Made by a program: the position numbers and the translations under genes. Under the pieces are notes generated by a model. That model was given only the letters and a program-made list of their open reading frames with translations. It did no database searches and was not told where the DNA came from. Source: Oscillospiraceae bacterium (GTDB lineage: Bacteria; Bacillota; Clostridia; Oscillospirales; Oscillospiraceae). From it: DNA of 64,000 nt. Of the stretch, positions 43,252-52,177 are shown one piece after another (the first letter of the stretch is position 1; the number at the start of each line of letters is the position of its first letter). The stretch covers positions 1 through 64,000 of the forward strand of contig CACWLG010000014.1 in NCBI GenBank assembly GCA_902761635.1, given 5' to 3'.

Positions 43252-43273
43252 GGCAGGGAAACATGTCCCTGCC
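43252..43273 (-). promoter_or_regulatory. Leader hairpin of the secreted-protein gene
   Basis: GGCAGGGA (43252-43259) and TCCCTGCC (43266-43273) form a perfect 8-bp stem in the untranslated leader of the minus-strand gene. There is no T-run, so its role is unknown. Confidence 0.4.
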
Positions 43274-43301
43274 GCAGAGAGGCCGAAACGCATAATAATA
43301 A

Positions 43302-43329
43302 ATTATATCATAGCGATTAGGAAAGTCAA
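43302..43329 (-). promoter_or_regulatory. Promoter of the large secreted-protein gene
   Basis: On the minus strand TTGACT (43329-43324), a 16-base spacer and a perfect TATAAT (43307-43302) lie about 115 bases before the start codon. Confidence 0.75.
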
Positions 43330-43462
43330 TTGAGAGATTATGCAGGGGCAGGAAAGCATTGTCAAAAAGGAAATCATGGAGTAAAATCAATAAAGCAGAT
43401 CCAAAAGATACAGATCCAAAAAACGACGCTGCATGATTGATGACAGGGAGATCCAATCAAAG

Positions 43463-44632
43463 ATGAATCAGGCTCAAAAAACACTGCTTGATCTGCTGAG
43501 ATGCGCCCTCCGGGGGGAGCGCTGTGAGAAGCAGGAGAAACAGGACTGGAACGCGGTTCTTGACGAGGCGAATAACCAGACAGTGACAGCGCTGGCTGCT
43601 GCGGCACTGCCGGCATCTCTTTCGGACGAGGAAAGAAAACCGTGGAAAAACGCGCAATACATTCAGGTGGACTTCTATACCCGTTACATGTTCGCGCAGG
43701 ATGATCTTTGCCGTCTCTTTGCCGAGAACGGCATCCCTATGGTGATCCTGAAGGGCTCGGCTGCGGGAATCTATTATGCGCGCCCCAGTCTCAGAGCCAT
43801 GGGAGATATTGATCTGATCGTTCCCAGAGAGCTCTTTTCGCAGGCAAAGAAGCTGATGATCTCCACCGGGTACAAATTGATGCGGGATGACAACGGGCGC
43901 CATATCGAGTTTGAAAAAAACAGACTGGAGTACGAGCTCCATCATACCTACAGCCACCGAAACGAGGACATAGAGTCCTATGTGATAGAAGGCATGCAAG
44001 AGCGCGTCACGGGCGAGGTGGACGGGCACCGGGTCCCGATGCTGCCGAAGCTTGCAAACGGCATCGTGCTGCTGGACCATCTGCGCCATCACCTTCGCGA
44101 GGGCGTTGGCCTGCGGCAGCTGATCGACTGGATGATGTATGTCGAACGGGAGCTGGACGATGCGTTCTGGACAGACACGTTTTGTGCTGCCGCCAGGCGG
44201 GAGCACATGGAAACCCTGGCCAAAGCCGCCGCGCGGGTCTGCCAGCGCTATCTCGGCCTGCCGGACACGATACGCTGGTGCGCGGATATCAGTGATGAGA
44301 CGTGCGATTTTCTGCTGGAAAACGTCATGAACTCCGGCAATTTCGGGAAAAAGAACACGAGCGGCGTCAGGGTCGAATCGACAGCGGCCTCCATTCGCGG
44401 TATGGGCCTGTTTCATTATCTTCAGAGAGGCGGGGAGATCCACTGGGCAGCGCTGAAGAAATATCCTCAGCTGAAGCCCTGCGCCTGGCTCTATCAGCTC
44501 TTTCGCTACGGCAGGCTGTTCCTCGATCAAAAATACCGAAAAGATTTCAGAAGCAACTTCAATAACGGCAAGAAAAAATACCGGATGCTCAAGGAACTGG
44601 ACATCCTCTCCAGGGACAGTTCCGAGGATTAA
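43463..44632 (+). CDS. Nucleotidyltransferase-like protein (NTP_transf_5 type)
   Basis: This 389-residue protein resembles the uncharacterised nucleotidyltransferase family often found in peptide or surface-polymer gene clusters. The signature is GIPMVILKGSAAGIYYARPSLRAMGDIDLIV at residues about 86-116 (read in parts: LKGSA, then RxMGDIDL, with the metal-binding Asp pair). A helical C-terminal half follows. ATG 43463 is preferred because GGGAG lies 12 bases upstream; ATG 43433 has none. Target is unknown. Confidence 0.72.
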   Translation: MNQAQKTLLDLLRCALRGERCEKQEKQDWNAVLDEANNQTVTALAAAALPASLSDEERKPWKNAQYIQVDFYTRYMFAQDDLCRLFAENGIPMVILKGSAAGIYYARPSLRAMGDIDLIVPRELFSQAKKLMISTGYKLMRDDNGRHIEFEKNRLEYELHHTYSHRNEDIESYVIEGMQERVTGEVDGHRVPMLPKLANGIVLLDHLRHHLREGVGLRQLIDWMMYVERELDDAFWTDTFCAAARREHMETLAKAAARVCQRYLGLPDTIRWCADISDETCDFLLENVMNSGNFGKKNTSGVRVESTAASIRGMGLFHYLQRGGEIHWAALKKYPQLKPCAWLYQLFRYGRLFLDQKYRKDFRSNFNNGKKKYRMLKELDILSRDSSED

Positions 44633-44728
44633 AGAGCCGTCGGAACGCCCGGCGCCGCGCTGCCGGCAAGTCCCTGCACCCGGGCGGGTATCGTTTGATT
44701 ACACAGACGCACAGGATGAGAAGGAACA

Positions 44729-45598
44729 ATGCATTTTGTTGAGGCGAAATCACTGCTGTCCCGCTGGAACGGGATGAATCTGTACCGTGGCTGTGTGCAT
44801 GGCTGCGTCTATTGCGACAGCCGCAGCCGCTGCTACCGCTTTACCCATCCCTTTGAGGATGTCGAGGTCAAGCAGAACGCGCCGCGGCTGCTGGAGAGCG
44901 CCTTGCGGACACGGAGCAGAGCCTGCATGATCTCAACCGGCTCCATGAGCGACCCGTATCAGCCCTGCGAGACAGAGCTCAGGCTGACGCGCCGCTGCCT
45001 GGAAATCATCGAGCGATACGGCTTCGGCGCCTCGGTCATCACGAAATCTGATCTGGTGCTGCGGGATCTCGATCTCTTTGACAGCATCAACCGAAAAAGC
45101 AAAAGCGTCCTGCAGATGACCCTCACTGTCGCAGACGAGGGCTTGAGCCGCATCCTTGAGCCGAACGTCTGCACCGGTGCAAGGCGCTATGCGGTGCTCC
45201 GGGAATTCCAGCGCCGCCAGATCCCGACGGTGGTCTGGCTGACGCCGCTGCTGCCATTTCTGACAGACACTGAGGAGAATGTGCGGCGCCTTCTCGACTG
45301 GTGCTTTGACGCGGGCGTGAAGGGCATCGTCTGCTTCGGCGCGGGGTTAACCCTCAGAGAGGGAAATCGGGAGTACTATTACCGCGCGCTCGATCGGCAT
45401 TTTCCGGGCTTGAGCGAGGAATACCGCAAGCGTTATGCCGACGCCTATGAGGTGCTGAGCCCCGATCATACGGCACTGATGCGGCTGTTTCATGCCGAGT
45501 GTGAAAAGCACGGCGTCCTGCATGACCCGGAGGATTGCTTTCGCTACATCGCCGCGATGCCCGGGGAGACGGCGCAGCTATCGCTGTTTGACGCCTGA
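44729..45598 (+). CDS. Radical SAM protein (SplB-like)
   Basis: This 289-residue radical-SAM enzyme has the cluster motif RGCVHGCVYCDS (Cys-x3-Cys-x2-Cys) at residues about 20-31. It has STGSMSDPYQPCE further on, as in the spore-photoproduct-lyase-related group of small radical-SAM proteins. It carries a [4Fe-4S] cluster and should generate a 5'-deoxyadenosyl radical. The substrate is unknown; members are often called DNA repair photolyase-like. AAGGAA precedes the ATG. It is not clearly linked to either neighbour. Confidence 0.83.
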   Translation: MHFVEAKSLLSRWNGMNLYRGCVHGCVYCDSRSRCYRFTHPFEDVEVKQNAPRLLESALRTRSRACMISTGSMSDPYQPCETELRLTRRCLEIIERYGFGASVITKSDLVLRDLDLFDSINRKSKSVLQMTLTVADEGLSRILEPNVCTGARRYAVLREFQRRQIPTVVWLTPLLPFLTDTEENVRRLLDWCFDAGVKGIVCFGAGLTLREGNREYYYRALDRHFPGLSEEYRKRYADAYEVLSPDHTALMRLFHAECEKHGVLHDPEDCFRYIAAMPGETAQLSLFDA

Positions 45599-45678
45599 GA
45601 GGACCGGATGCTCAACGGCGGCAGCGCCTTGGAATTTCAAAGACTGCCAGAAGATTTGAACCATAGGAGGACATACGA

Positions 45679-46602
45679 ATGAAGCTCTATCCCTCGGCAC
45701 AAATCCTTGAGATATTCATGCCCTATCTGCACGATGAAAAGCGCATGATCGGGGTGCTGCAGAAGATCGTGGAAATGAATTTTTACCGGAATGTGGAGCT
45801 GCCGGCCTTCCCCACAAAGGAGCACCGGGAAACGGTACGGCGCATTCTCCGCGACAACGACCTGACGGCGGCCACCTACACTACGGCTTATCTCAACGAG
45901 AGAAAAATGTCCCTGTGTGACCTGAATGACCGGCGCCGCGCGGAGACCCTGCGCTTTCTGAAAATGCAGGCGGACTTTGCCGCCGAGTGCGGCTATACCA
46001 CCTTCGGCGTGCCGAGCGGCCCCTACCCCGGGGACGAATTTCATGACGAGGCCATGGCCGTCCAGGCGGACACCCTTGCACGGATCGCAAAATATACGGC
46101 GCTGCTGGGCATGAACTGCAGCATTGAGCCTCTGGATCGCCATGCCTATAAGAAAATGCTGATCGGCCCCATGGATGAAGTGGTTCGCTGGTTTAAGCCC
46201 CTGCACAAGACCCATCCCAATCTCTTCCTGCACTGGGACAGCGCGCATGAGCAGCTCGGCGGACTCGGCATCTTCAACACCCTGGACATGGCCGCGCCCT
46301 ATCTGAGCCAGATCCATCTGTGTGACTGCATCGACGATCCGGCGCATCCCTGCTTCGGCGATCTGCATATGGAGCCGGCCCAGGCTCCCGACTGGACGAC
46401 GGAGGGCTTTTTGACCGTGGAAACCGGCGCGGAGATCATCCGCCGCGCGGCAGCCTTTGACGCGCCGGAAGGGATCCGCCGCTTCTGGATCTCGGTGGAG
46501 ATACTGGGTCACAAGGGCGATAATCTCTGGCACAAGGAGCGGGCCGCAAGGGAGTTTCTGACGCGCTGCTGGGAGGAATCCGGCGTGGAGATGAGCCGCT
46601 GA
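45679..46602 (+). CDS. Sugar isomerase/epimerase-like TIM-barrel protein
   Basis: This 307-residue protein is of the xylose-isomerase-like AP_endonuclase_2 superfamily. Metal-site blocks are CSIEPLDRH (Glu), FLHWDSAHE (Asp, His), QIHLCDCIDD (His, Asp) and FWISVEILG (Glu). It should isomerise or epimerise a keto sugar or polyol. A clean AGGAGG site precedes it. It opens the group that includes the molybdenum hydroxylase, GH31 enzyme and GPH transporter on the same strand. Confidence 0.83.
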   Translation: MKLYPSAQILEIFMPYLHDEKRMIGVLQKIVEMNFYRNVELPAFPTKEHRETVRRILRDNDLTAATYTTAYLNERKMSLCDLNDRRRAETLRFLKMQADFAAECGYTTFGVPSGPYPGDEFHDEAMAVQADTLARIAKYTALLGMNCSIEPLDRHAYKKMLIGPMDEVVRWFKPLHKTHPNLFLHWDSAHEQLGGLGIFNTLDMAAPYLSQIHLCDCIDDPAHPCFGDLHMEPAQAPDWTTEGFLTVETGAEIIRRAAAFDAPEGIRRFWISVEILGHKGDNLWHKERAAREFLTRCWEESGVEMSR

Positions 46603-46680
46603 AGCCCGGTGCTTGGTTCTCCGGATAAGACAGAAAAGAAGCGTGTGACGGCGTAATACATGAGAGGAGAGTCGATTCTG

Positions 46681-48807
46681 ATGGACACAATCAGTCAGAG
46701 CGTTGTCAGAAAAGATCACGGCGACAAGGTCTCCGGCCGCAGCCTCTATACGGGAGATTATGCGCCGGAGGGCATGCTCTTCGGAAAGCTCCTGCGCGCA
46801 GAACTGGCGCGCGCAAGGGTGCTGCGGGTCCATGTACCTGCGCTTCCGGAGGGATACTACTACGTGGACGCGAAGGACATTCCGGGCGATAACAATGTCA
46901 ATATGGTGCTGGACGACAGCCCGGTATTCTGCCGGGAGACCGTCGAGTACATCGGCGAGGCCATCGCCATGCTCTGCGGCCCGGATGAGGAGACGGTGGG
47001 ACGCCTGCTGAGTGCCTGCCGGGTGGACTATGAGAAGCTGGAGCCCGTGATCCGGCTTGACGAGGCGCACGAGAGCTTCTTTGACTACACCTATAGTCAG
47101 GGAGATACGGAAAAGGCTTTTGCCGAGGCGGACAAAATCTATGACGAGCAGTTTGAAACCGGCTATCAGGAGCATGCGTATCTCGAAACCCAGGCCATGA
47201 CGGCGGAGCCGGAGGCTGACGGGCGCATGTTTGTGCACGGCTCGCTCCAGTGTGTTTACTACGTCCGAAACGCGCTGCAGCGCGTGCTCGGCTGCGGGCC
47301 GGAGGGCGTCCATGTGATGCAGGATGTGACCGGCGGGGCCTTCGGCGGCAAGGAGGACTATCCTTCTGTCCTCGGCTGCCAGGTCGCGGTGGCGGCCTTG
47401 AAGTGCGGCAAACCCGTGCGCTGCGTGTTCGACCGGAGGGAGGATATGGCATGCTCTCCGAAGCGCCATCCGTCCCGCTGCCGCTACAGGGTCAGCGTTA
47501 AGGACGGTCGGGTCACGGCGATGGATGTGGACATACGCTTTAACGCCGGGGCCTATTCCACGCTCTCGGCGGTCGTGCTGCAGCGCGGGATGATTTCCGC
47601 GCCCGGGGTCTATCAGATCCCCAATACCCGTATCCGGGGCCGGGCCATGAAGACCAACACGGTGCCCTGCGGCGCGTTTCGCGGCTTCGGCGCACCTCAG
47701 ACCTTTTTTGCCGTCGAGATGATGATGGACCACATCGCCCGGGATCTCGGCGTCGATGCCCTCACCTTCAAACAGGCGCATCTGAGTCGGCAGGGGGATA
47801 TCACGTCCACCGGCGGTCGGTATCACTTCCCGGTCCCGCTCCCCGATATGATCCGGGAGACCGAGGCCCTCTGCGATTACCGCCGCAAGAAGGAAGAATA
47901 CCAAAAGCCCCAGACCGGGCGTTTCCGCCGCGGGATCGGCATGTCCCTGCAGTTTCACGGGGGCGGCTTTACCGGCTCCGGCGAGCAGGATATCATCAAG
48001 GCTGTCGTGCGCCTTCGCAAAGAGCGGGACGGCACGGTGGAGATCCTGGCCGCCAGCGGAGAGATCGGCCAGGGTGTGCGCACGACCTTCTCCAAGATCG
48101 TGGCACAGGAGCTGGGTCTCCCGCTCGAGCGGATTATATTTGAATACCCCGATACCGCCCTGGTCCCTGACTCGGGACCGACGGTGGCGTCCCGTTCGAT
48201 CATGGTCGTGGGCGAGCTTCTGCGCAGGGCGGCTGTGAAGCTTCGTGAGCGCTGGGCCGACGGTGAGGTGCAGGAGGTCGAGGAGCGCTACAGGGCGCCG
48301 GACTTTATGATCCCCTTCACCATCGACCACTTCGCCGGCGACGCCTACGCGACATATTCCTGGGCCGTCATGACTGCCGAGGTGGAGGTCGATACCCTGA
48401 CCGGCATGATCCGAGTGCTCGATGCCTGCGGGAGCTTCGACGTCGGCACGCCGATTGACCGGAATATCGTCATGGGGCAGATGGAGGGCGGCTTCCTGCA
48501 GGGGATCGGCTACGCCTCCTGCGAAAAGATAGCCTCGGACGGCACGGGACGCATCCGCGGCGCTTCCTTCTCCGACTATCTGATCCCCACGGCAATGGAT
48601 GTTCCGCAGCTGCGCTGCATGCTGCATGTCGAGTCGTATCCGGACGGCCCTTACGGCGCCAAGGCGGCAGGAGAGCTGCCGCTGGTCGGTGCGCCGGCGG
48701 CCTTTCTGGAGGCAGTGGAGCAGGCGCTGGGCGGCGTAAGCCTGAGCCATGTTCCGTTCACGGCGGAGGATGCGTTCTCCGTACTCATGAAAGGGGGAGA
48801 GGGCTGA
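46681..48807 (+). CDS. Molybdenum hydroxylase large subunit (xanthine dehydrogenase family)
   Basis: This 708-residue molybdopterin-cytosine-dinucleotide-binding subunit of a xanthine-oxidase-family enzyme has VSGRSLYTGDYAPEGMLFGK at the start. It has TGGAFGGKEDYP, CGAFRGFGAPQTFFA and SGEIGQGVRTTFSKI, and the active-site Glu in GAKAAGELPLVG near the C-terminus. It hydroxylates a heterocycle or aldehyde using water. ATG 46681 is chosen because GAGGAGAG lies 10 bases before. Two small redox subunits follow with overlapping codons, forming a three-subunit complex. The substrate cannot be told. Confidence 0.88.
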   Translation: MDTISQSVVRKDHGDKVSGRSLYTGDYAPEGMLFGKLLRAELARARVLRVHVPALPEGYYYVDAKDIPGDNNVNMVLDDSPVFCRETVEYIGEAIAMLCGPDEETVGRLLSACRVDYEKLEPVIRLDEAHESFFDYTYSQGDTEKAFAEADKIYDEQFETGYQEHAYLETQAMTAEPEADGRMFVHGSLQCVYYVRNALQRVLGCGPEGVHVMQDVTGGAFGGKEDYPSVLGCQVAVAALKCGKPVRCVFDRREDMACSPKRHPSRCRYRVSVKDGRVTAMDVDIRFNAGAYSTLSAVVLQRGMISAPGVYQIPNTRIRGRAMKTNTVPCGAFRGFGAPQTFFAVEMMMDHIARDLGVDALTFKQAHLSRQGDITSTGGRYHFPVPLPDMIRETEALCDYRRKKEEYQKPQTGRFRRGIGMSLQFHGGGFTGSGEQDIIKAVVRLRKERDGTVEILAASGEIGQGVRTTFSKIVAQELGLPLERIIFEYPDTALVPDSGPTVASRSIMVVGELLRRAAVKLRERWADGEVQEVEERYRAPDFMIPFTIDHFAGDAYATYSWAVMTAEVEVDTLTGMIRVLDACGSFDVGTPIDRNIVMGQMEGGFLQGIGYASCEKIASDGTGRIRGASFSDYLIPTAMDVPQLRCMLHVESYPDGPYGAKAAGELPLVGAPAAFLEAVEQALGGVSLSHVPFTAEDAFSVLMKGGEG

Positions 48808-49280
48808 TGGCTGAACTATCATTTATCCTTAATGGCAGCAGAGTACGCTACGACGGCAGCGCGGCGGACAGACTCCTGGACGCGCTCAGAAACGAGTACC
48901 ACTGCACAAGCGTCAAGTGCGGATGCGGAGAGGGCGAGTGCGGAGCCTGCGCCGTACTTATTGACGGCGTGCTGCACAATTCCTGCTGTGTCGCCGTGGG
49001 TGCGGTGCAGGATGCCCAGGTCGTCACGCTGGAGGGCTACCGTGAGACGGCGCGCTTCCAGGCTCTTGACCGGGCTTTTGCGGAGCTCTCCGCCGTCCAG
49101 TGCGGCTTCTGCACGCCGGGGATACTCCTCGCGGCGGAAGCGCTGCTCTCCCGCAGCCCGCACCCGGACGAGGCGGAGATCCGGGAGGGACTGTCCGGCA
49201 ATCTCTGCCGCTGCACGGGCTACAACGCCATCGTCAACGCTGTGAAGCGCGCAGCTGAGGAGGGGGATGGACTATGGTAA
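48807..49280 (+). CDS. [2Fe-2S] subunit of the molybdenum hydroxylase
   Basis: This 157-residue electron-transfer subunit holds two [2Fe-2S] clusters. The plant-ferredoxin-type motif CGCGEGECGACAV with a later CC is at residues about 34-62. The second motif CGFCTPGILLA...NLCRCTGY is at about 98-135. It passes electrons from the molybdenum site to the FAD subunit. Its start codon overlaps the stop of the large subunit by one base and it overlaps the FAD gene by 7 bases. Confidence 0.9.
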   Translation: MAELSFILNGSRVRYDGSAADRLLDALRNEYHCTSVKCGCGEGECGACAVLIDGVLHNSCCVAVGAVQDAQVVTLEGYRETARFQALDRAFAELSAVQCGFCTPGILLAAEALLSRSPHPDEAEIREGLSGNLCRCTGYNAIVNAVKRAAEEGDGLW

Positions 49281-50092
49281 ACGGCTATGTTCCGGCCTCT
49301 TTGCAGGAGGCGCTTGAAATTCGCGCCGGACAGGATGTAATCCCCTATGCCGGCGGCACCGACCTCATGGTGAAAAGACGCCCGGATGCGCAGTATCTCT
49401 TTATCGGCAGGCTTCCGGAGCTGCGACAGATCACCGAGGATGAGAATTATATCCACATCGGCGCGGCTGTCACATTTACCGAGGCACTGGCGGATCCCCG
49501 GGTCCCCGCGCTGATGAAGGCGGCCGTATCCCGCATCGGGGCCCCCGCGATCCGCAACGCGGGCACCTTCGGCGGCAACGTCGGCAACGCCTCCGCCAAG
49601 GCGGATTCCGTGCCGGTCGAGGTCGCGGCGGATGCGAAGCTCCGTCTGATCTCCCTCCGGGGCGAGCGCGTCGTAGAGATCGAGAGCTTTTATCACGGGC
49701 ACGGTACGCACGACCTCGGGCCGGATGAGCTGATTGCGGAGATCCTGCTGCCGAGGACCGGGCTCGATCACTGGTACTATGAGAAGGTCGGCGGGCGCAG
49801 CGCCCTTGCGATCTCGCGCATCTCCTTCGCGAGTGTCTTCGACATGCAGGAGGACAGGATCACCAAAGCCGCCGCGGCCTTCGGAGCAGTGTCGGATACG
49901 GTCCTGCGCTTCCGGGATCTGGAGGCTATGCTGATCGGCAGGAGCGTCGCGGAGGCGAAAGACATGAAGCCGGCGTATCTCCGGGCTTATGACGAGCGTC
50001 TGCAGCTCACCGAAGGGCGTGTCAGCGCGCAGTACCGCAAACGCGTGTGTCTGAATCTGCTGGAGGATTCTCTGCGCACGTTCGGGATCTGA
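49274..50092 (+). CDS. FAD-binding subunit of the molybdenum hydroxylase
   Basis: This 272-residue FAD subunit has the dinucleotide motif VIPYAGGTDLM at residues about 22-32 and the second loop RNAGTFGGNVGNAS near 95-108. It has SALAISRISFA toward the end. Together with the two preceding subunits it makes a complete NAD- or ferredoxin-linked hydroxylase. The gene order (Mo, Fe-S, FAD) with overlaps shows one transcript. A hairpin follows 20 bases after the stop. Confidence 0.9.
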   Translation: MVNGYVPASLQEALEIRAGQDVIPYAGGTDLMVKRRPDAQYLFIGRLPELRQITEDENYIHIGAAVTFTEALADPRVPALMKAAVSRIGAPAIRNAGTFGGNVGNASAKADSVPVEVAADAKLRLISLRGERVVEIESFYHGHGTHDLGPDELIAEILLPRTGLDHWYYEKVGGRSALAISRISFASVFDMQEDRITKAAAAFGAVSDTVLRFRDLEAMLIGRSVAEAKDMKPAYLRAYDERLQLTEGRVSAQYRKRVCLNLLEDSLRTFGI

Positions 50093-50111
50093 TTTCGTTC
50101 CATATAAGTAA

Positions 50112-50143
50112 CCTTCCATGGAAAGCCTTGTTTCCATGGAAGG
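50112..50143. promoter_or_regulatory. Paired TTCCATGGAA palindromes forming a perfect hairpin
   Basis: CCTTCCATGGAAA (50112-50124) and TTTCCATGGAAGG (50131-50143) are perfect complements across 6 bases. Each arm is also itself a palindrome (TTCCATGGAA), the two centres 18-19 bases apart. It lies between the hydroxylase operon and the GH31 gene. It can act as a terminator-like hairpin (weak TTTG tail) or as a double operator for a dimeric repressor. Confidence 0.55.
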
Positions 50144-50177
50144 TTTGTATACTTGCAATCAACAGGAGGAAATGCCC

Positions 50178-52172
50178 ATGCTTCGATTTTCCGGAGATCA
50201 GCGAAATTTCCAGCTGCTTCTGGACGATATGCCTGTGCTGCGGCACACGGCGGCGCAGCCCTTTGCGGTCATGATCCGCACGGAGAAGACCTATAAGGCC
50301 AGCCGCGGCACCGTGAAAACCACCGAGGCCGAGGTGCAGCGCGTTAAGCTCACAAAGGCCGTGCAGCTCAGCGAGGACACGGTCTGCTTTTCCGGCGGGA
50401 GCCATCAGCTCACCGTGCGTGCCGTGCCCTGTGAGGGCGGCGTGACCCTTTCCCTGGAGGGGGAGAGCGGCTGGAGCTATCTGTTCAGCCTGCCGGCGGA
50501 GGAGAACGAAGCCGTCTTCGGCGGCGGGGAGCAGTACCGCCAGGTGAACCTGAAGGGTCTTCGGGTCGTAAACTTCGTGTCCGAGCATATCAAGGCCTCC
50601 ACCATCCTCGAAAAGGCGGTGCGCCCGCGCTCCCGTTACCGGGAGAAGGAGCACCATGAGATCGGCAGCTACTCGCCCATGCCTGTGTTCGTCACGGACA
50701 GCGGGCGGCTCATCCTCTTTGAGACCGGGGCCGACGGCGTGTCGGAGTTCGGGAAGGAGCGATACCTCTTCCGCTTTGACGCCTGCCCGTCGCGCCTTGT
50801 GCTCCTGCGCGGGGAGAGCTTTGAAAGCCTCGGGCGCCTTTTAAACCGGCAGATCCCGAACCGGCAGTATATCCCGGACTGGTGCCACGACGGCATGATC
50901 CTCGGCATCCAGGGCGGCACGCAGACGATCCTCGACAAGACCTTTGCCATGCTCGATGCCGGGGCCAGAATCTGCGGCGTCTGGAGCCAGGACTGGTCGG
51001 GCGAAATTCGCACCGTGATGGGCAAGCAGGTCTGGTGGAACTGGGAGGTCGATGAAAAGCTCTACCCCGATCTCAGGGAAGCCATTCAGAGGCTGCGGGA
51101 ACGGGGCGTGCGTTTTCTGGCCTACATCAACCCTTATCTTGTCAAGGGGAGCCGGCTCTATGTGCTCTGCGCCGGAAAGGGCTATCTCATCACCCATACC
51201 GACGGGAGTGTTTATCACATCAAATCCACCACCTTTGAGGCGGGAATGCTGGACCTGACGCATCCGGAGGCGGTGCGCTTCATCAAGGAGGAACTCATCA
51301 AGCGCAACATGCTTCAGCTCGGCGTGTCCGGCTGGATGGCGGACTTCGGGGAATATCTGCCGCTCGACTGCGTCCTGCATGACGGGGACCCCGCCGCTCT
51401 CCACAACCGCTGGCCCGTCCTCTGGGCGAAGGTGAACCGGGAGGCCATTGAGGAATACGGCGACAAGGATGTCATGTTCTTCACCCGCTCGGGCTATCTC
51501 GGTATCCAGAGCTACGCGCCCATGATGTGGAACGGCGACCAGCACACGGACTACACCCGCGACTATGGCATGCCCTGCGTCATGCCGGCGAGCTTTTCAC
51601 TCGGCTTTTCCGGCGCGCCCATGGTGCACAGTGACATCGGCGGCTTTTTCTCCTTCGCCAAGCTCAAGCGGGACGATGCGCTCTTTGTCCGCTGGATGGA
51701 GATGAACGCCTTCTCGCTGCTGATGCGAAGCCATGAGTCCATCCGCCCCTGGGCCAACAGCCAGTTTGACGCGCCGGGCGTGAAGCCCTATACCGTGGAG
51801 CTGACCGAAATTCACGCGGCGCTCAAGCCCTATATCGCCCACTGTGCCGCGCTCGCTGGGGAGGGTGTCGCCGCCATGCGCCCGGATTTCTGGGAGGCTG
51901 GGACGTTCAAGGCCAGCCGCGACCCCTACGCCTATTTCCTGGGGGAGGATCTGTTCGTCTGCCCGATGGTCGAGCGGGGCAGGACGCTGCGGCAGGTATA
52001 CCTCCCGGCGGGCGAATGGGTGCACTTCTGGACAGGCAGGGTCTATACCGGGGGCGGCAGGGCGTATCTCGTCCCGGCCCCGCTCGGCAAGCTCCCGGTC
52101 TTCTACCGCAAGGGCAGCCCCTATGAGGATCTGTTTCGCCGGACGGCGGCAAACTATAAACTGGAGGGATGA
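50178..52172 (+). CDS. GH31 alpha-glycosidase, YihQ-related with altered binding signature
   Basis: This 664-residue retaining alpha-glycosidase is related to the sulfoquinovosidase at 57 kb and has similar length. Nucleophile Asp389 is in GWMADFGEYLP and acid/base Asp454 in WNGDQHTDY. The sulfoquinovose-contact Arg (R301 of E. coli YihQ) is Gln284 here, the Trp is kept (Trp287), and the Tyr508 position is Phe490. It therefore probably cleaves another alpha-linked sugar or a modified sulfoquinovoside. ATG 50178 is chosen 7 bases after AGGAGGA. The symporter gene follows immediately. Confidence 0.85.
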   Translation: MLRFSGDQRNFQLLLDDMPVLRHTAAQPFAVMIRTEKTYKASRGTVKTTEAEVQRVKLTKAVQLSEDTVCFSGGSHQLTVRAVPCEGGVTLSLEGESGWSYLFSLPAEENEAVFGGGEQYRQVNLKGLRVVNFVSEHIKASTILEKAVRPRSRYREKEHHEIGSYSPMPVFVTDSGRLILFETGADGVSEFGKERYLFRFDACPSRLVLLRGESFESLGRLLNRQIPNRQYIPDWCHDGMILGIQGGTQTILDKTFAMLDAGARICGVWSQDWSGEIRTVMGKQVWWNWEVDEKLYPDLREAIQRLRERGVRFLAYINPYLVKGSRLYVLCAGKGYLITHTDGSVYHIKSTTFEAGMLDLTHPEAVRFIKEELIKRNMLQLGVSGWMADFGEYLPLDCVLHDGDPAALHNRWPVLWAKVNREAIEEYGDKDVMFFTRSGYLGIQSYAPMMWNGDQHTDYTRDYGMPCVMPASFSLGFSGAPMVHSDIGGFFSFAKLKRDDALFVRWMEMNAFSLLMRSHESIRPWANSQFDAPGVKPYTVELTEIHAALKPYIAHCAALAGEGVAAMRPDFWEAGTFKASRDPYAYFLGEDLFVCPMVERGRTLRQVYLPAGEWVHFWTGRVYTGGGRAYLVPAPLGKLPVFYRKGSPYEDLFRRTAANYKLEG

Positions 52173-52177
52173 AGGAT

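Noticed and set aside
45637..48822. A very long open frame on the minus strand opposite the isomerase and molybdenum hydroxylase genes (about 1,060 codons)
   Set aside because: The plus-strand genes have clear family motifs and ribosome binding sites. The antisense frame has low-complexity, His/Arg-rich composition typical of a shadow in GC-rich codons.
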